From positions 1 through 64,000 of the forward strand of contig JAIKWS010000118.1 of assembly GCA_024684515.1 (NCBI GenBank): a stretch of DNA of 64,000 bases, written 5' to 3'. This DNA is from Prevotella sp. Lineage in GTDB: Bacteria; Bacteroidota; Bacteroidia; Bacteroidales; Bacteroidaceae. The translations under genes and the position numbers were made by a program. Positions 8,107 to 17,181 of this stretch are shown here, piece by piece. Below the pieces are notes generated by a model. The model was not told where the DNA came from, searched no databases, and was given only the letters and a program-made list of their open reading frames with translations. How positions within the stretch are numbered: position 1 is the stretch's first letter; every line of letters starts with the position of its first letter.

Positions 8107-10263
8107 CTATTCTATCACAACCTTACGGGTTGTAACACCTTTTCGCTCGATGGCCACACCACGATAATGACCATCGGGCGAAATTCTTCTGCCCTGTAGG
8201 TCATACACCACGATAGCATCCGACTGGCGTTCGCCTGCCACGTCCTGAATGGCATTAGGCCTGCCTGCCACATAGTCGGGCAGGTAGTAGCCAAGATGAG
8301 GCGGCTGATTGTAGGCCGTGTTCTGCCAGCAGATACCCATGCGGTAGGTATGGTCGTGCATCAGCGTTGGAATGCTGTATTTGCTGGTGATGTTGGTAGT
8401 GTAGATGTGTATCTCGGCTGGGTTGTCGTAGTTCCACATCACGAGTTCCTCTCGCCAGTCGCCCAGCAGGTCAGCCTGCAGACTGGGTGTGGACTTCGTG
8501 GTGTTGCAGGTCTGCGGATGGCCATAGCTGCTGCCAAACTCGCGAAGCGTAGTGAAACTCGAACCGCTCCACTTCGTGATCTGTGGTGTTGCTATGCCAG
8601 AACTGGAGTCATAGCGACCATCGAAGAGCTCGTCCTGCACGTCGCCATCCCAGTAGATTCGGAAGTTGACGGAGGGGTTCTTACCGATGACCTCCTGCCC
8701 CGTCTCCGCACTACGTGGATGACGCTCATCACTCGACCAGAACTCCCATCCTGCCGAGCTGGCATCGATATCGGCAGCCATGCCTCGTCCGTTGTCGATG
8801 CCGGCATTGCCACCCTTGTAGATGATCTCACCCGTGCAGGCATCATGGAGATCCCAGGAGTAGGTACCCTTCTCCTCGTGCACCTCGAAGACCTGCAGGC
8901 CTGGTCGTGAGGGCATCATGGCTCCCATGTGGATAGCATCACCATGTCCGAAGCCAGTACCATAGAGCAGGCGTCCGTCGTGGTCGAGTGCTGCCGATCC
9001 CCAGATGATCTCGTCGCAGCCATCGCCATCGACATCGGCCACACACATATTATGGTTGCCGTTGCCGAACATGGTACCGCTCCCGCTGCCGCTGGTGGGC
9101 TGGCATTTGGTATAGGCTTTGCTGGTTCGGCTGTCGTCTTCGTTGTAGGTATAGAGGATATAGCTAGTCTTAGACTTGTGCTGACTGAGCCATTTCTGAT
9201 GAAGATGCTGACCGTCGAAGCCTACCGCCCAGATGAAGGCATAGCCATAGTATCCCCTACAGAACACGCCACAGGCGGGCTTGTCTGCCCCGTCAAGATA
9301 GGCCACGGCACCCAGGAATCGCTCACCACGGTTGCCATAGCTGGCAGCATCGTTCTTGCCCTCGGCCTGTCCCCAGTTGGTAGAGCCGTCTGCTGCTCCG
9401 CCATAGGTCATATTGCGATTGGGATTATAGAAGATGGTATGGATGGCCTCGCCCGTCATACCCTTGAAGACGGTGAGCCACTCCTGTCCGCCTACCACAC
9501 GACCATCGCTGTTGAGATAGACCTTGGTAGCGCTGGCACTCTTGATAGTCTCGTCGGTAGCCACTTCATTCACATACTTTCCTGCCCCATCTATCGAGCC
9601 AGGAGCTGTCTTGCACATCATCTCGGCCTGTCCGTCGCCATCAAAGTCGTAGACCATGAACTGTGTGTAGTGGGCTCCTGCCCGGATGTTGCGTCCCAGG
9701 TCTATACGCCACAGACGGGTGCCATCCAGTTTATAACAGTCAATATACACGTTGTCCGTGACACCCGACTGCGAGTTGTCCTTCGAGGTACTGGGATCCC
9801 ATTTCACGAACAGCTCATACTGTCCGTCTCCATCCACATCGCCTACCGACATATCGTTGGGGGTATAGGTGCCCCCCTGAGCACCCTTGGCAGGACGGTC
9901 GAGTGTGAGTGTGCAGAACACCTTCTGCCAGGGAGTGACCGCCTCGCTGGTCTCCACTACGTCTCCGTTCACCTTGGTCACAATCTGGTAGCTGGCAGTC
10001 TTCGTCCCCGCAACATCCTCGTAATTGGTTTTGGTAACATTCTCCTGGATAGTCGTTCCATCGCGCACGATGTCGAAGGTTGTCGTCTCTACGTTATCCG
10101 TGCCCAGCAGTCGCCAGCTCAGGAAAACGCCCGAGCCTGTGGTGCGTGGCAATGCCACCAGCCCTCTGTCCAGCTTCTCCTGCTGACTGGTGGGTGTGTA
10201 CTGAGCCATCAACGAGCCTACGGCCAGCTGACACCCCATCAATATTAAAAAGATTCTTCTCAT
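8107..10263 (-). CDS. Rhamnogalacturonan lyase, PL11 family
   Basis: 718 residues with a signal peptide (cleavage near LMAQ, about 21). The N-terminal fibronectin-like domain (QEKLDRGLVALPRTTGSGVFLSWRLL) and a beta-propeller with repeated calcium-type loops (GDVDGDGQYELFVKW, DFDGDGQAEMMCKTAPG, ADVDGDGCDEIIWGS) are hallmarks of PL11 lyases, which cleave the rhamnogalacturonan I backbone of pectin by beta-elimination. The last 45 residues (VVYDLQGRRI and TTRKVVIE) form the C-terminal tail common on exported Prevotella enzymes, resembling a sorting domain. It sits 15 bases after the pullulanase gene and is probably co-transcribed with it. Confidence 0.93.
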   Translation of the reverse strand: MRRIFLILMGCQLAVGSLMAQYTPTSQQEKLDRGLVALPRTTGSGVFLSWRLLGTDNVETTTFDIVRDGTTIQENVTKTNYEDVAGTKTASYQIVTKVNGDVVETSEAVTPWQKVFCTLTLDRPAKGAQGGTYTPNDMSVGDVDGDGQYELFVKWDPSTSKDNSQSGVTDNVYIDCYKLDGTRLWRIDLGRNIRAGAHYTQFMVYDFDGDGQAEMMCKTAPGSIDGAGKYVNEVATDETIKSASATKVYLNSDGRVVGGQEWLTVFKGMTGEAIHTIFYNPNRNMTYGGAADGSTNWGQAEGKNDAASYGNRGERFLGAVAYLDGADKPACGVFCRGYYGYAFIWAVGFDGQHLHQKWLSQHKSKTSYILYTYNEDDSRTSKAYTKCQPTSGSGSGTMFGNGNHNMCVADVDGDGCDEIIWGSAALDHDGRLLYGTGFGHGDAIHMGAMMPSRPGLQVFEVHEEKGTYSWDLHDACTGEIIYKGGNAGIDNGRGMAADIDASSAGWEFWSSDERHPRSAETGQEVIGKNPSVNFRIYWDGDVQDELFDGRYDSSSGIATPQITKWSGSSFTTLREFGSSYGHPQTCNTTKSTPSLQADLLGDWREELVMWNYDNPAEIHIYTTNITSKYSIPTLMHDHTYRMGICWQNTAYNQPPHLGYYLPDYVAGRPNAIQDVAGERQSDAIVVYDLQGRRISPDGHYRGVAIERKGVTTRKVVIE

Positions 10264-10278
10264 GATGTAGTTAGTTGA

Positions 10279-12174
10279 TTATTTGTGTATGATCAAAGCC
10301 GATTGTGGTGCTACCGTGACCACAGGTCCGCTGACGGTACCCATTCCCTGTAGGTCGATGCTGCCATTGGCTGCCACTATGGTATAGTTACCCTCGCCTG
10401 TTTCCACCTTGACGGCTCTCTTGTTGGCATTGAGCACAACCACGATATCCTGCCATTCGTCATTCGGAGCGGCCGCAATCCTGAAGGCTACCATACAGGG
10501 CTGTGAGGGCAGGAAGGTGAGGTGCTTGTTCACCAGTTCTGCCTTGCCCATACGGAAGGCAGGATGCTGCTGTCGCAGGGCTGTCAGTTTCTGATAGTAG
10601 TCCATCACTTGCGGATAACGGCTCCTGGCTGTCCAATCGAGCTGGTTGACAGCATCAGGCGACTCGAAGGAGTTGTGCACTCCCTGCTTGGTACGCAGCA
10701 GTTCCTCGCCACTGAGCATGAAGGGCACACCCTGCGAGGTGAAGACGGCTGTCTGTGCCAGCAGGTCGAGTCTTATCAGCTCTTCGTCTGTGATGCCTGG
10801 GATGCTAGCCCTCAGACGGTCTACGAGGCACATATCGTCGTGACAGCTCACATAGCTCATCATCTGCGTAGGCTCCTGTGCCCATGCCTCATCGCTGTAG
10901 TTCACCTTGGCATAATCGATCTGCGGATGGTTGATCATGCCTGCGATGCCTGCCATCAGGCTCATCTCCTCTCCAGGCTTGCCTGCCAGGAAGGCCCCCT
11001 TCTTGTCGTCGTTGAACGGTCCTCGCAGGGCATCACGTATCTCGTCGCTAAAGGCAGCAATGCGGGGCATGCGTGCGATATTGGCCTTCACACCCTGCTG
11101 TTCCAATGGCAGGGCACACTGTCCTGCACTCCAGCCTTCGCCATAGATGAAGATGGTGGGATCGATCTCGTCGACAGCCTGGCGTATCTGGTTCATGGTC
11201 TCGATATCGTGGACACCCATCAGGTCGAAACGGAAGCCGTCGATATGGTATTCGCTGATCCAATGCCTGACGCTGGCAATCATGAAACGACGCATCATCA
11301 GCTTCTCTGATGCCGTCTCGTTGCCACAGCCCGATCCGTTGCTACCCACCCGATAGTAGTAGTCGGGGTAGGTACGCTGGAAATTGGAATGGTCGATATC
11401 GTAGGTATGGTTATACACCACATCCAGTACGACGTTGATGCCTGCCTGATGCAATGCCTGTACCATCTGCTTGAACTCACGGATACGGCATAGTGGGTCT
11501 GCGGGGTCTGTGCTATACGAGCCATCGGGCACGTTGTAGTTCACAGGATCATAGCCCCAGTTGTACTGTGGCTCGTCCAGACGTGTCTCGTCTACCGATC
11601 CGAAATCGTAGGAAGGAAGGATATGTACGGCATTGATACCCAGCTGCTGCAGATGCTCGATGGCCCATGGCTCGCTCAGAGCGAGGAACTTGCCCTTGTG
11701 CTGTGCATCAGGTCGATTGATGGAGAAGTCGCGATGATGCAGTTCGTAGACCATCCATTCGCCATAGGTGGCAGGATGCGGTCCCTTGTCTGTGGCCCAT
11801 CCCTCAGGATCGCTGTCGCGCAGGTCTACGACGACACCCTTCTGTCCGTTCACGGTGACGGCCTTGGCAAAGACACCTGGCGATGACTGTCCGTTGACCA
11901 CCAGCTCGTAGGTCTTTCCCTTCAGGTCGCCCTTCACCACGGCCTTATAGACATAGCCCTCTGTCATCAAGCTGTCGTCGGCAACGGGCTTGCAGGTCAT
12001 CTCCACACTATCGTTGTCGATGACGACAAAGCACTTGGCATTGTCTGGGGCAAACACCTTGAACACGGTTTCAGATGGCGAGTAGGTCATCTCGTCAAAC
12101 CAGTAGGGAGCATCCTTGGGAGGATCGCAGGCTATCATCGCTGTGGTCATAGCTGCCATTAGTAGTCGTTTCAT
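10279..12174 (-). CDS. pulA: Type I pullulanase lipoprotein, GH13
   Basis: 631 residues. The lipobox cysteine is Cys16 (AMIAC). An N-terminal CBM48-like beta-domain comes first; the GH13 barrel carries the pullulanase signature YNWGYDP (about 210), DVVYNHT, GFRFDLMG with the nucleophile aspartate, YGEGW with the acid/base glutamate, and YVSCHDD with the third carboxylate. It debranches alpha-1,6 links in pullulan and starch-derived glucans, probably at the outer membrane or periplasm. It is first in a two-gene minus-strand unit with the PL11 lyase. The promoter is a TACCTTTG box at 12197-12204, divergent from mutY. Confidence 0.92.
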   Translation of the reverse strand: MKRLLMAAMTTAMIACDPPKDAPYWFDEMTYSPSETVFKVFAPDNAKCFVVIDNDSVEMTCKPVADDSLMTEGYVYKAVVKGDLKGKTYELVVNGQSSPGVFAKAVTVNGQKGVVVDLRDSDPEGWATDKGPHPATYGEWMVYELHHRDFSINRPDAQHKGKFLALSEPWAIEHLQQLGINAVHILPSYDFGSVDETRLDEPQYNWGYDPVNYNVPDGSYSTDPADPLCRIREFKQMVQALHQAGINVVLDVVYNHTYDIDHSNFQRTYPDYYYRVGSNGSGCGNETASEKLMMRRFMIASVRHWISEYHIDGFRFDLMGVHDIETMNQIRQAVDEIDPTIFIYGEGWSAGQCALPLEQQGVKANIARMPRIAAFSDEIRDALRGPFNDDKKGAFLAGKPGEEMSLMAGIAGMINHPQIDYAKVNYSDEAWAQEPTQMMSYVSCHDDMCLVDRLRASIPGITDEELIRLDLLAQTAVFTSQGVPFMLSGEELLRTKQGVHNSFESPDAVNQLDWTARSRYPQVMDYYQKLTALRQQHPAFRMGKAELVNKHLTFLPSQPCMVAFRIAAAPNDEWQDIVVVLNANKRAVKVETGEGNYTIVAANGSIDLQGMGTVSGPVVTVAPQSALIIHK

Positions 12175-12196
12175 GATTTTTTTGATTAGTTCGCTG

Positions 12197-12204
12197 CAAA
12201 GGTA
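12197..12204 (-). promoter_or_regulatory. -7 box for pullulanase/PL11 unit
   Basis: The minus strand reads TACCTTTG, 23 bases before the pullulanase start codon. It is back to back with the mutY box. Confidence 0.65.
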
Positions 12205-12236
12205 CGAAAAAATTAGGATAGCACCAAACTTTTTAT

Positions 12237-12244
12237 TACCTTTG
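12237..12244 (+). promoter_or_regulatory. -7 box for mutY, almost leaderless
   Basis: TACCTTTG with the ATG only 5 bases after the final G (start at 12250). The transcript would begin at or within a few bases of the start codon. Confidence 0.65.
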
Positions 12245-12249
12245 CAGCG

Positions 12250-13272
12250 ATGAGTGTCACAACTATATTATTAGAGTGGTTTCAGAAGCATGGACGAGAG
12301 CTGCCCTGGCGGCAGACCCGCGACCCCTATGCCATCTGGCTGTCGGAAATCATCCTCCAGCAGACACGCATCGATCAGGGACTGCCCTACTGGCAGCGTT
12401 TCATGCAACAATGGCCCACAGTAGAACAGCTGGCAGCTGCCACAGAAGACGAGGTGCTACGCATGTGGCAGGGACTGGGCTACTACAGTCGTGCCCGCAA
12501 CCTGCATCATGCGGCACGACAGATTGTGGAGCTAGGAGCTTTTCCCAGCACTTTCGAGACTATCAAGCAGCTGAAAGGTGTTGGCGACTATACAGCTGCA
12601 GCCATTGCCTCCATTGCCTTCGATGTGCCTGTTGCCGTCGTCGATGGCAATGTCTATCGCGTGCTAGCCCGTCATTTTGGCATCGACACCCCCATCAACA
12701 CCAACGAAGGGAAGAAGACGTTCACGGCACTAGCACAGGAACTGTTGCCAACAGCCCAGCCATCGGCATTCAATCAGGCCATGATGGACTTTGGTGCCAT
12801 CCAGTGTACTCCCAGCAGTCCTCGTTGCGACATCTGTCCCCTGCAAGAGACTTGTGCTGCCCTCCACGAGAACCGTATCGACCAACTGCCCGTGAAACTG
12901 AAGACGCTGAAGATTCAGGAACGGCATTTCGCATATATCTACGTCAGATGGCAAGGACTGACAGTTCTACGACGACGTTCTTCTGGCGATATCTGGCAGG
13001 GGCTCCACGAACCGCTGCTTATCGAAGGCAGCACAGAGCATGTCGAGGACCGTCTGCGCGAGATATGCCCTTGCAAGTCATCACAACCCGTTATACCCAT
13101 CCGTAAGGGTGTGAAGCATGTGCTCACCCACCGCATTCTGCATGCCGATTTCTACCTTTGGGAACCAACCGAGAAGCCCACGCTACCTCCAGACTATTTC
13201 TGGATTCCAGAAACCCAGCGTGACCAATATGCCGTATCGCGACTGGTGGAAATCATGTACAATGCCCTATAG
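12250..13272 (+). CDS. mutY: A/G-specific adenine glycosylase
   Basis: 340 residues. It removes adenine mispaired with 8-oxoguanine or G. Visible: the catalytic glutamate region (LSEIILQQTRIDQG, about 30-45), the helix-hairpin-helix and GPD loop (LKGVGDYTAAAI, then VVDGNVYRVLAR with the catalytic aspartate), the 4Fe-4S loop CTPSSPRCDICPLQETC (Cys spacing 6-2-5), and a C-terminal MutT-like domain that reads the 8-oxoG strand. The start follows the -7 box by five bases, so translation may be leaderless. Confidence 0.96.
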   Translation: MSVTTILLEWFQKHGRELPWRQTRDPYAIWLSEIILQQTRIDQGLPYWQRFMQQWPTVEQLAAATEDEVLRMWQGLGYYSRARNLHHAARQIVELGAFPSTFETIKQLKGVGDYTAAAIASIAFDVPVAVVDGNVYRVLARHFGIDTPINTNEGKKTFTALAQELLPTAQPSAFNQAMMDFGAIQCTPSSPRCDICPLQETCAALHENRIDQLPVKLKTLKIQERHFAYIYVRWQGLTVLRRRSSGDIWQGLHEPLLIEGSTEHVEDRLREICPCKSSQPVIPIRKGVKHVLTHRILHADFYLWEPTEKPTLPPDYFWIPETQRDQYAVSRLVEIMYNAL

Positions 13273-13850
13273 GAAAGTCCATCCACGATATGGGGAAACT
13301 TGCTGGCAGAGACCCCATCAAAATGTAAGAACAGCATAGGAGACAAATGCCTCTTGCCGTAAATAATGTAAACATTTTTGACAGACAGAAAACATTCCCC
13401 TCCTTCTGCCTTACACCCTTCCATCGCACTTTGTTCCTCACGTTCCCAACCACAAGCCCTGACGAGAGTCTTTTTGCTCCCTCACTAGGAAAAACTTTTT
13501 CCCTCACTAGGAAAAAATATTTTCCTCACTAGGGGAAAAAAATCACCCCATAATAGCCCATATTGCGAATGCTACTCACGACTCCGAAATTTTGCCACAT
13601 TTTCATGGAACCTTCCTCATCGAGAACATCATCCAACAGCATTCCACAAGTTGAATTTTGTAAAATATTCTCCATATCCATCCCAACAACATCCATCCCA
13701 TTGGAACATCATCCGAACATACTGCGGGAAAAACAGCAAATGATATATTTTGGCACAAAAATCTTCTTTTTTCCACTTTTATTTTGTACGCAATCAAAAT
13801 TATTGTATCTTTGCAACAAAAAAAGCCCTGTAAGATTTACAGTTAGACTA
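13273..13850. repeat. Gap with tandem CCTCACTAGGAAAAA repeats
   Basis: 578 bases without a convincing gene. At 13480-13542 a unit of about 22 bases beginning CCTCACTAGG and running into A/T tracts occurs three times with variation. A frame extends upstream from the SpoIIE-like gene to 13563, but it crosses that gene's promoter and is not protein-like. The CTAGG-plus-A-tract motif recurs near 53.6 kb. Confidence 0.7.
13783..13813 (+). promoter_or_regulatory. Promoter of the SpoIIE-like/STAS/AraC operon
   Basis: The -33 TTTG (13783-13786) and -7 TATCTTTG (13806-13813) are separated by 19 bases, the Bacteroidota housekeeping pattern. The ATG at 13851 follows 37 bases later and fixes the start. 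Confidence 0.75.
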
Positions 13851-15830
13851 ATGAAGCTAAAACAGCATACCAAACTCAGCATCATAGTAATTGTGATAGC
13901 CGCTGTGCTACTAGAGCTGACCACTGCCGTGCAGTATTTCACCACACGGCAAGGCATCTCCAAGCAGCTAACGGAAAAGGCTCAGCGAGACCTGAACGGA
14001 AGCGTGCGCATAGCAAAGATCAAGCAGGAGGTGGAGAATGCTGTGGCCACATCGCTGCCCGACATCAAACGCGAACTGGCGGAAATCGACATCGCATCGC
14101 TGGAAGACCTGCTTTTCAAACTCCTGGTCAGCCAGCGGCAGATCGTTGGCGTGTCTATTGGCTTCGTGCCTGGATATGTGCCTGGCAACATCCTAGCCAG
14201 GATGGACGATGCCAACAATCACAAAGACCAGCTCGGCATCTATATCTACGAAGAGGAAGAAGACATCTACAACGAGGACTCCACCAACATACAGCTGCAG
14301 AAGGAAATCATGGATTTCGACTATACCAAGCGGCTGTGGTACAGCAAGGTAATCAACGGCCACCACGTGACCAAATCGGGCATGGATGGCTACTGGAGCG
14401 AACCCTACGAGGGCAACATCAACTATGTGCTGATGTGCAGCTACTCGCGATGCCTGCACGACTCGCTGGGCAATGCCGTTGCCGTGATTGCCGCAGACGT
14501 TCCTCTGCGAGAGCTATCGGCTATGGCCACACAACTGATTGAAAACCAGCACCGTTCCATCCTTGGCGTCATCGTCCTTCACATCATTGGCCTGCTGGTA
14601 TTGGCATTCATCATCCACAGGTCTGTGAAAAGCATCAGACGACTGCAAGCTGCCACCTTAGAGAAGGAGCGAATAGCCAGCGAACTGTCGGTGGCCCACG
14701 ACATCCAGCAGTCGATGATTCCCAAGACCTTCCCTGGCTATCCCGATCGTGACGACCTGGAGCTCTTTGCATCGCTGACACCTGCTCGCGAGGTGGGTGG
14801 CGACTTCTATGACTTCATCCTCAATGGCAACCAACTCTATTTCTGTATTGGCGACGTCAGCGGAAAGGGTGTTCCTGCTGCCTTGCTCATGACGGTCACA
14901 CGGTCGCTATTCCGAACAGAAGCTGGGAGAGTGGACCCTGGCGTGACGTCAGGACAGGCTGCCACCATCGTTCAGTCGATGAACCAGACCATCTACGATG
15001 AACAGTCGAGTGGCTATTTCGCCACAATGTTCGTTGGTGTGCTCAACCTTACCACAGGCCAGCTGGATTACTGTAATGCCGGCCATGAGGCACCCATCAT
15101 CATCGGCAAGCAAATCGTTGCCCTGCCTGTGATACCCAACCTGCCTGTTGGTGCCCTACCCGACTGGGAGTTCGAAGGGCAGCAGGCAACCATCAATTCT
15201 GACGACACCCTATTCCTCTATACCGACGGACTGACAGAGGCAACGGACGAGAAAGGCAGATTCCTGACACGGCAGCGTGTCAGGGAACTGGCACAACAGG
15301 CACAGGGACTAGCACCACAGCAAGTGGTGGAACTGATGGAGAAACACGTCAGAGAGCATGTCGGCAAAGCCGAGCAAAACGACGATGTCACTCTCATGGC
15401 CCTGAAGTGGCACAACCATCATCTAAACCTGAAAGCAGACCTGGCAGAGCTGCCTCGCATGAAGGACTTCGTACTCAACGCAGCTGCACAGGCAGGACTG
15501 AGCAACAAGGAAGCCAAAAGGCTCAGACTGGCTGTAGAAGAGGCGGTGACCAACGTGATACAATATGCATATAACGACCCCAGCAGCAACAATGCACACC
15601 CTATGGTGACCATCAGCAGTTATACTGACAGCGATGCCCTCAGTATCACCATCACCGACCAGGGAGCACCCTTCGATCCCACCAAGGCACCAATGGCAGA
15701 CACCAATATCCCTGCCGACCAGCGACCAGAAGGGGGACTGGGCATACTGCTCATGCATCAGATGAGCGACAACCTGGAATATAGCAGAGAAGCTGACTGT
15801 AACATACTGACAATCAAAAAGAACAAATAA
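13851..15830 (+). CDS. Membrane SpoIIE-type PP2C phosphatase fused to RsbW-like kinase domain
   Basis: 659 residues from MKLKQH. Two membrane spans (about 8-25 and 240-260) bracket an extracytoplasmic sensor domain. The SpoIIE/PP2C domain (about 280-520) has the metal motifs REVGGDFYDF (Asp318), GDVSGKGVPAA, TDGLTEA and DDVTLMA. The C-terminal domain (about 525-659) is a GHKL ATPase with N-box AVEEAVTNVIQYAY, G1 DQGAPFDP and G2 GGLGILLM. Phosphatase and anti-sigma-type kinase of a partner switch are thus in one chain. The next gene encodes the matching STAS substrate. The signal sensed and the final target are unknown. Confidence 0.9.
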   Translation: MKLKQHTKLSIIVIVIAAVLLELTTAVQYFTTRQGISKQLTEKAQRDLNGSVRIAKIKQEVENAVATSLPDIKRELAEIDIASLEDLLFKLLVSQRQIVGVSIGFVPGYVPGNILARMDDANNHKDQLGIYIYEEEEDIYNEDSTNIQLQKEIMDFDYTKRLWYSKVINGHHVTKSGMDGYWSEPYEGNINYVLMCSYSRCLHDSLGNAVAVIAADVPLRELSAMATQLIENQHRSILGVIVLHIIGLLVLAFIIHRSVKSIRRLQAATLEKERIASELSVAHDIQQSMIPKTFPGYPDRDDLELFASLTPAREVGGDFYDFILNGNQLYFCIGDVSGKGVPAALLMTVTRSLFRTEAGRVDPGVTSGQAATIVQSMNQTIYDEQSSGYFATMFVGVLNLTTGQLDYCNAGHEAPIIIGKQIVALPVIPNLPVGALPDWEFEGQQATINSDDTLFLYTDGLTEATDEKGRFLTRQRVRELAQQAQGLAPQQVVELMEKHVREHVGKAEQNDDVTLMALKWHNHHLNLKADLAELPRMKDFVLNAAAQAGLSNKEAKRLRLAVEEAVTNVIQYAYNDPSSNNAHPMVTISSYTDSDALSITITDQGAPFDPTKAPMADTNIPADQRPEGGLGILLMHQMSDNLEYSREADCNILTIKKNK

Positions 15831-15845
15831 ACAACCTTGGTAATT

Positions 15846-16148
15846 ATGAAAATCTCGATTACTGAAGAAAAAGGCCGACTGGTAGCCGCACTCTGTGGCG
15901 ATCTGGACAATACGGCCAGTAGCAAGGCAGAACAAGCCCTAGCACCGCTGTTCGAGCGAGATGACTGCGACATCGTCGTCGAATGCAGCCAACTGGAATA
16001 CATCAGTTCCAGCGGACTGCGCATCTTGCTCAACATCTACAAGCACACCCGCAAAAATGGGCACCGGGCCATCCTCAGACAGGTGAACGAGGACGTGGAG
16101 GAAGTGCTGCGTACAGGAGGATTCCTACAACTCTACGAGCAAGAATAA
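15846..16148 (+). CDS. STAS-domain anti-anti-sigma-type protein
   Basis: 100 residues from the ATG at 15846; a TTG at 15837 is in frame but unnecessary. It has the single-domain STAS fold of SpoIIAA/RsbV with LEYISSSGLRILL; Ser55 aligns with the phosphorylated serine of that family. It would be dephosphorylated by the phosphatase half and phosphorylated by the kinase half of the protein encoded 15 bases upstream. The downstream partner is not a recognisable sigma factor; an AraC-type gene follows instead. Confidence 0.9.
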   Translation: MKISITEEKGRLVAALCGDLDNTASSKAEQALAPLFERDDCDIVVECSQLEYISSSGLRILLNIYKHTRKNGHRAILRQVNEDVEEVLRTGGFLQLYEQE

Positions 16149-16162
16149 AAACACAAGCCGCT

Positions 16163-16723
16163 ATGACAGAGGAAGATACACAAAAACTCATCAACGAGAA
16201 CCAGACGCTAAGGGCTGAAGTAGAACGGCTGAAGGATGAACTCGTAAGACTGATTGGACGCAACCTGGACCTCAGCGAACGCCTGGAGGCTTACACGGAG
16301 ATGCGTCGACGTGTGGAAGTGGCTCGCGAACTGCTTGATGGCAATGTCAACCGCCAACGAAATGCCGACCTGCAAGACGACAGCCAGCTCATGGCACTCA
16401 TCGAGCTGCGTGTAGAGCAGCAACGACTGCACCTGAAGCCCGACTTCAAGTCGGAAGAGCTGGCCAAACTGATTGGTGTCAGTCACGAAAGGCTGGTACG
16501 TCTGTTCCGCAACCAGACCATCCACCGAACGCCAGATGCCTATATCGACAACCTACGAGTGCTTGCCGCACTACGACTGTTGCGAGAAAAACCCAAATAC
16601 AACATTGCGGCAGTGGCCGAGGAAGCAGGATTCAGCAACGTCAGGACGTTACAGCGACGAGTGCAGGAGGCCATTGGCATGACGCCTGTGGAGTATCGAC
16701 ACATACTGACTCGCGACTGCTGA
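16163..16723 (+). CDS. Coiled-coil AraC-family regulator
   Basis: 186 residues from the ATG at 16163; a frame extending back to 15983 lies inside the STAS gene. The N-terminal half is a long coiled coil (about 5-60, NENQTLRAEVERLKDELVRL). The C-terminal half is an AraC helix-turn-helix pair (about 85-180): SEELAKLIGVSHERLVRLFR and IAAVAEEAGFSNVRTLQRRV, ending GMTPVEYR. No sugar-binding cupin is present, so input probably comes through protein contact, plausibly from the STAS/SpoIIE pair in the same operon. It is the nearest regulator to the MACPF/C13 locus that starts 458 bases downstream. Confidence 0.85.
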   Translation: MTEEDTQKLINENQTLRAEVERLKDELVRLIGRNLDLSERLEAYTEMRRRVEVARELLDGNVNRQRNADLQDDSQLMALIELRVEQQRLHLKPDFKSEELAKLIGVSHERLVRLFRNQTIHRTPDAYIDNLRVLAALRLLREKPKYNIAAVAEEAGFSNVRTLQRRVQEAIGMTPVEYRHILTRDC

Positions 16724-17181
16724 ATACCTCAGTTCAGAAATGAATACGGCTTTAGACTTATATGAAATACGGCTTTAGACTTATATAAAATGTATAGAAC
16801 AACAATAACATCACCCACTGATGGCGGTGTATGGCACTAGAGCATATTTAGCATGTCTTTGCGACACAAAACTCGCCTCAGGAAGAAAATTGTCGCAAAA
16901 AAGAAGGATAGTCGCAACAATCATCAAAAAAAAACGTGATTTGTTTTGTGCAACACCTTATTATAGCTATATTTGCACTGGAAATCAGTAGACAAGGGTT
17001 CTGAAAGACAAATAAAAAGGGCATTTTTGAAAAAAAAAGGTTCATGATACTGAATAGTAAATAAAAAATGTGTAACTTTGCACACAAAACAACCGATTAA
17101 GAGCTATAGTCTTCATGTGCCGTTTCCAAGCAGGAATCAAAATAATACATAAAATACAAAACAAAAAACAAAATTAAGATT
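16724..17181. repeat. Regulatory gap before the MACPF locus with direct and inverted repeats
   Basis: 458 bases, no gene seen. A 21-base unit (core ATACGGCTTTAGACTTATAT) occurs twice with period 23 at 16743-16763 and 16766-16786. TTGCGACA (16859-16866) and its exact complement TGTCGCAA (16891-16898) form an inverted repeat 24 bases apart; a third GTCGCAA is at 16911-16917. TGTCGCAA appears again at 29172-29179 in front of another gene of the same locus. Confidence 0.75.
17073..17080 (+). promoter_or_regulatory. -7 box for the first MACPF gene
   Basis: TAACTTTG, 101 bases before the ATG at 17182. No good TTTG lies at the -33 distance, so an activator may be needed. Confidence 0.6.

Noticed and set aside
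8929..10248. Long plus-strand frame (439 codons) opposite the PL11 lyase
   Set aside because: It is antisense to a well-supported enzyme, has no recognisable motif and no promoter.
13563..13850. N-terminal extension of the SpoIIE-type protein
   Set aside because: It crosses the promoter at 13783-13813 and is not protein-like; the ATG at 13851 starts a good membrane segment.
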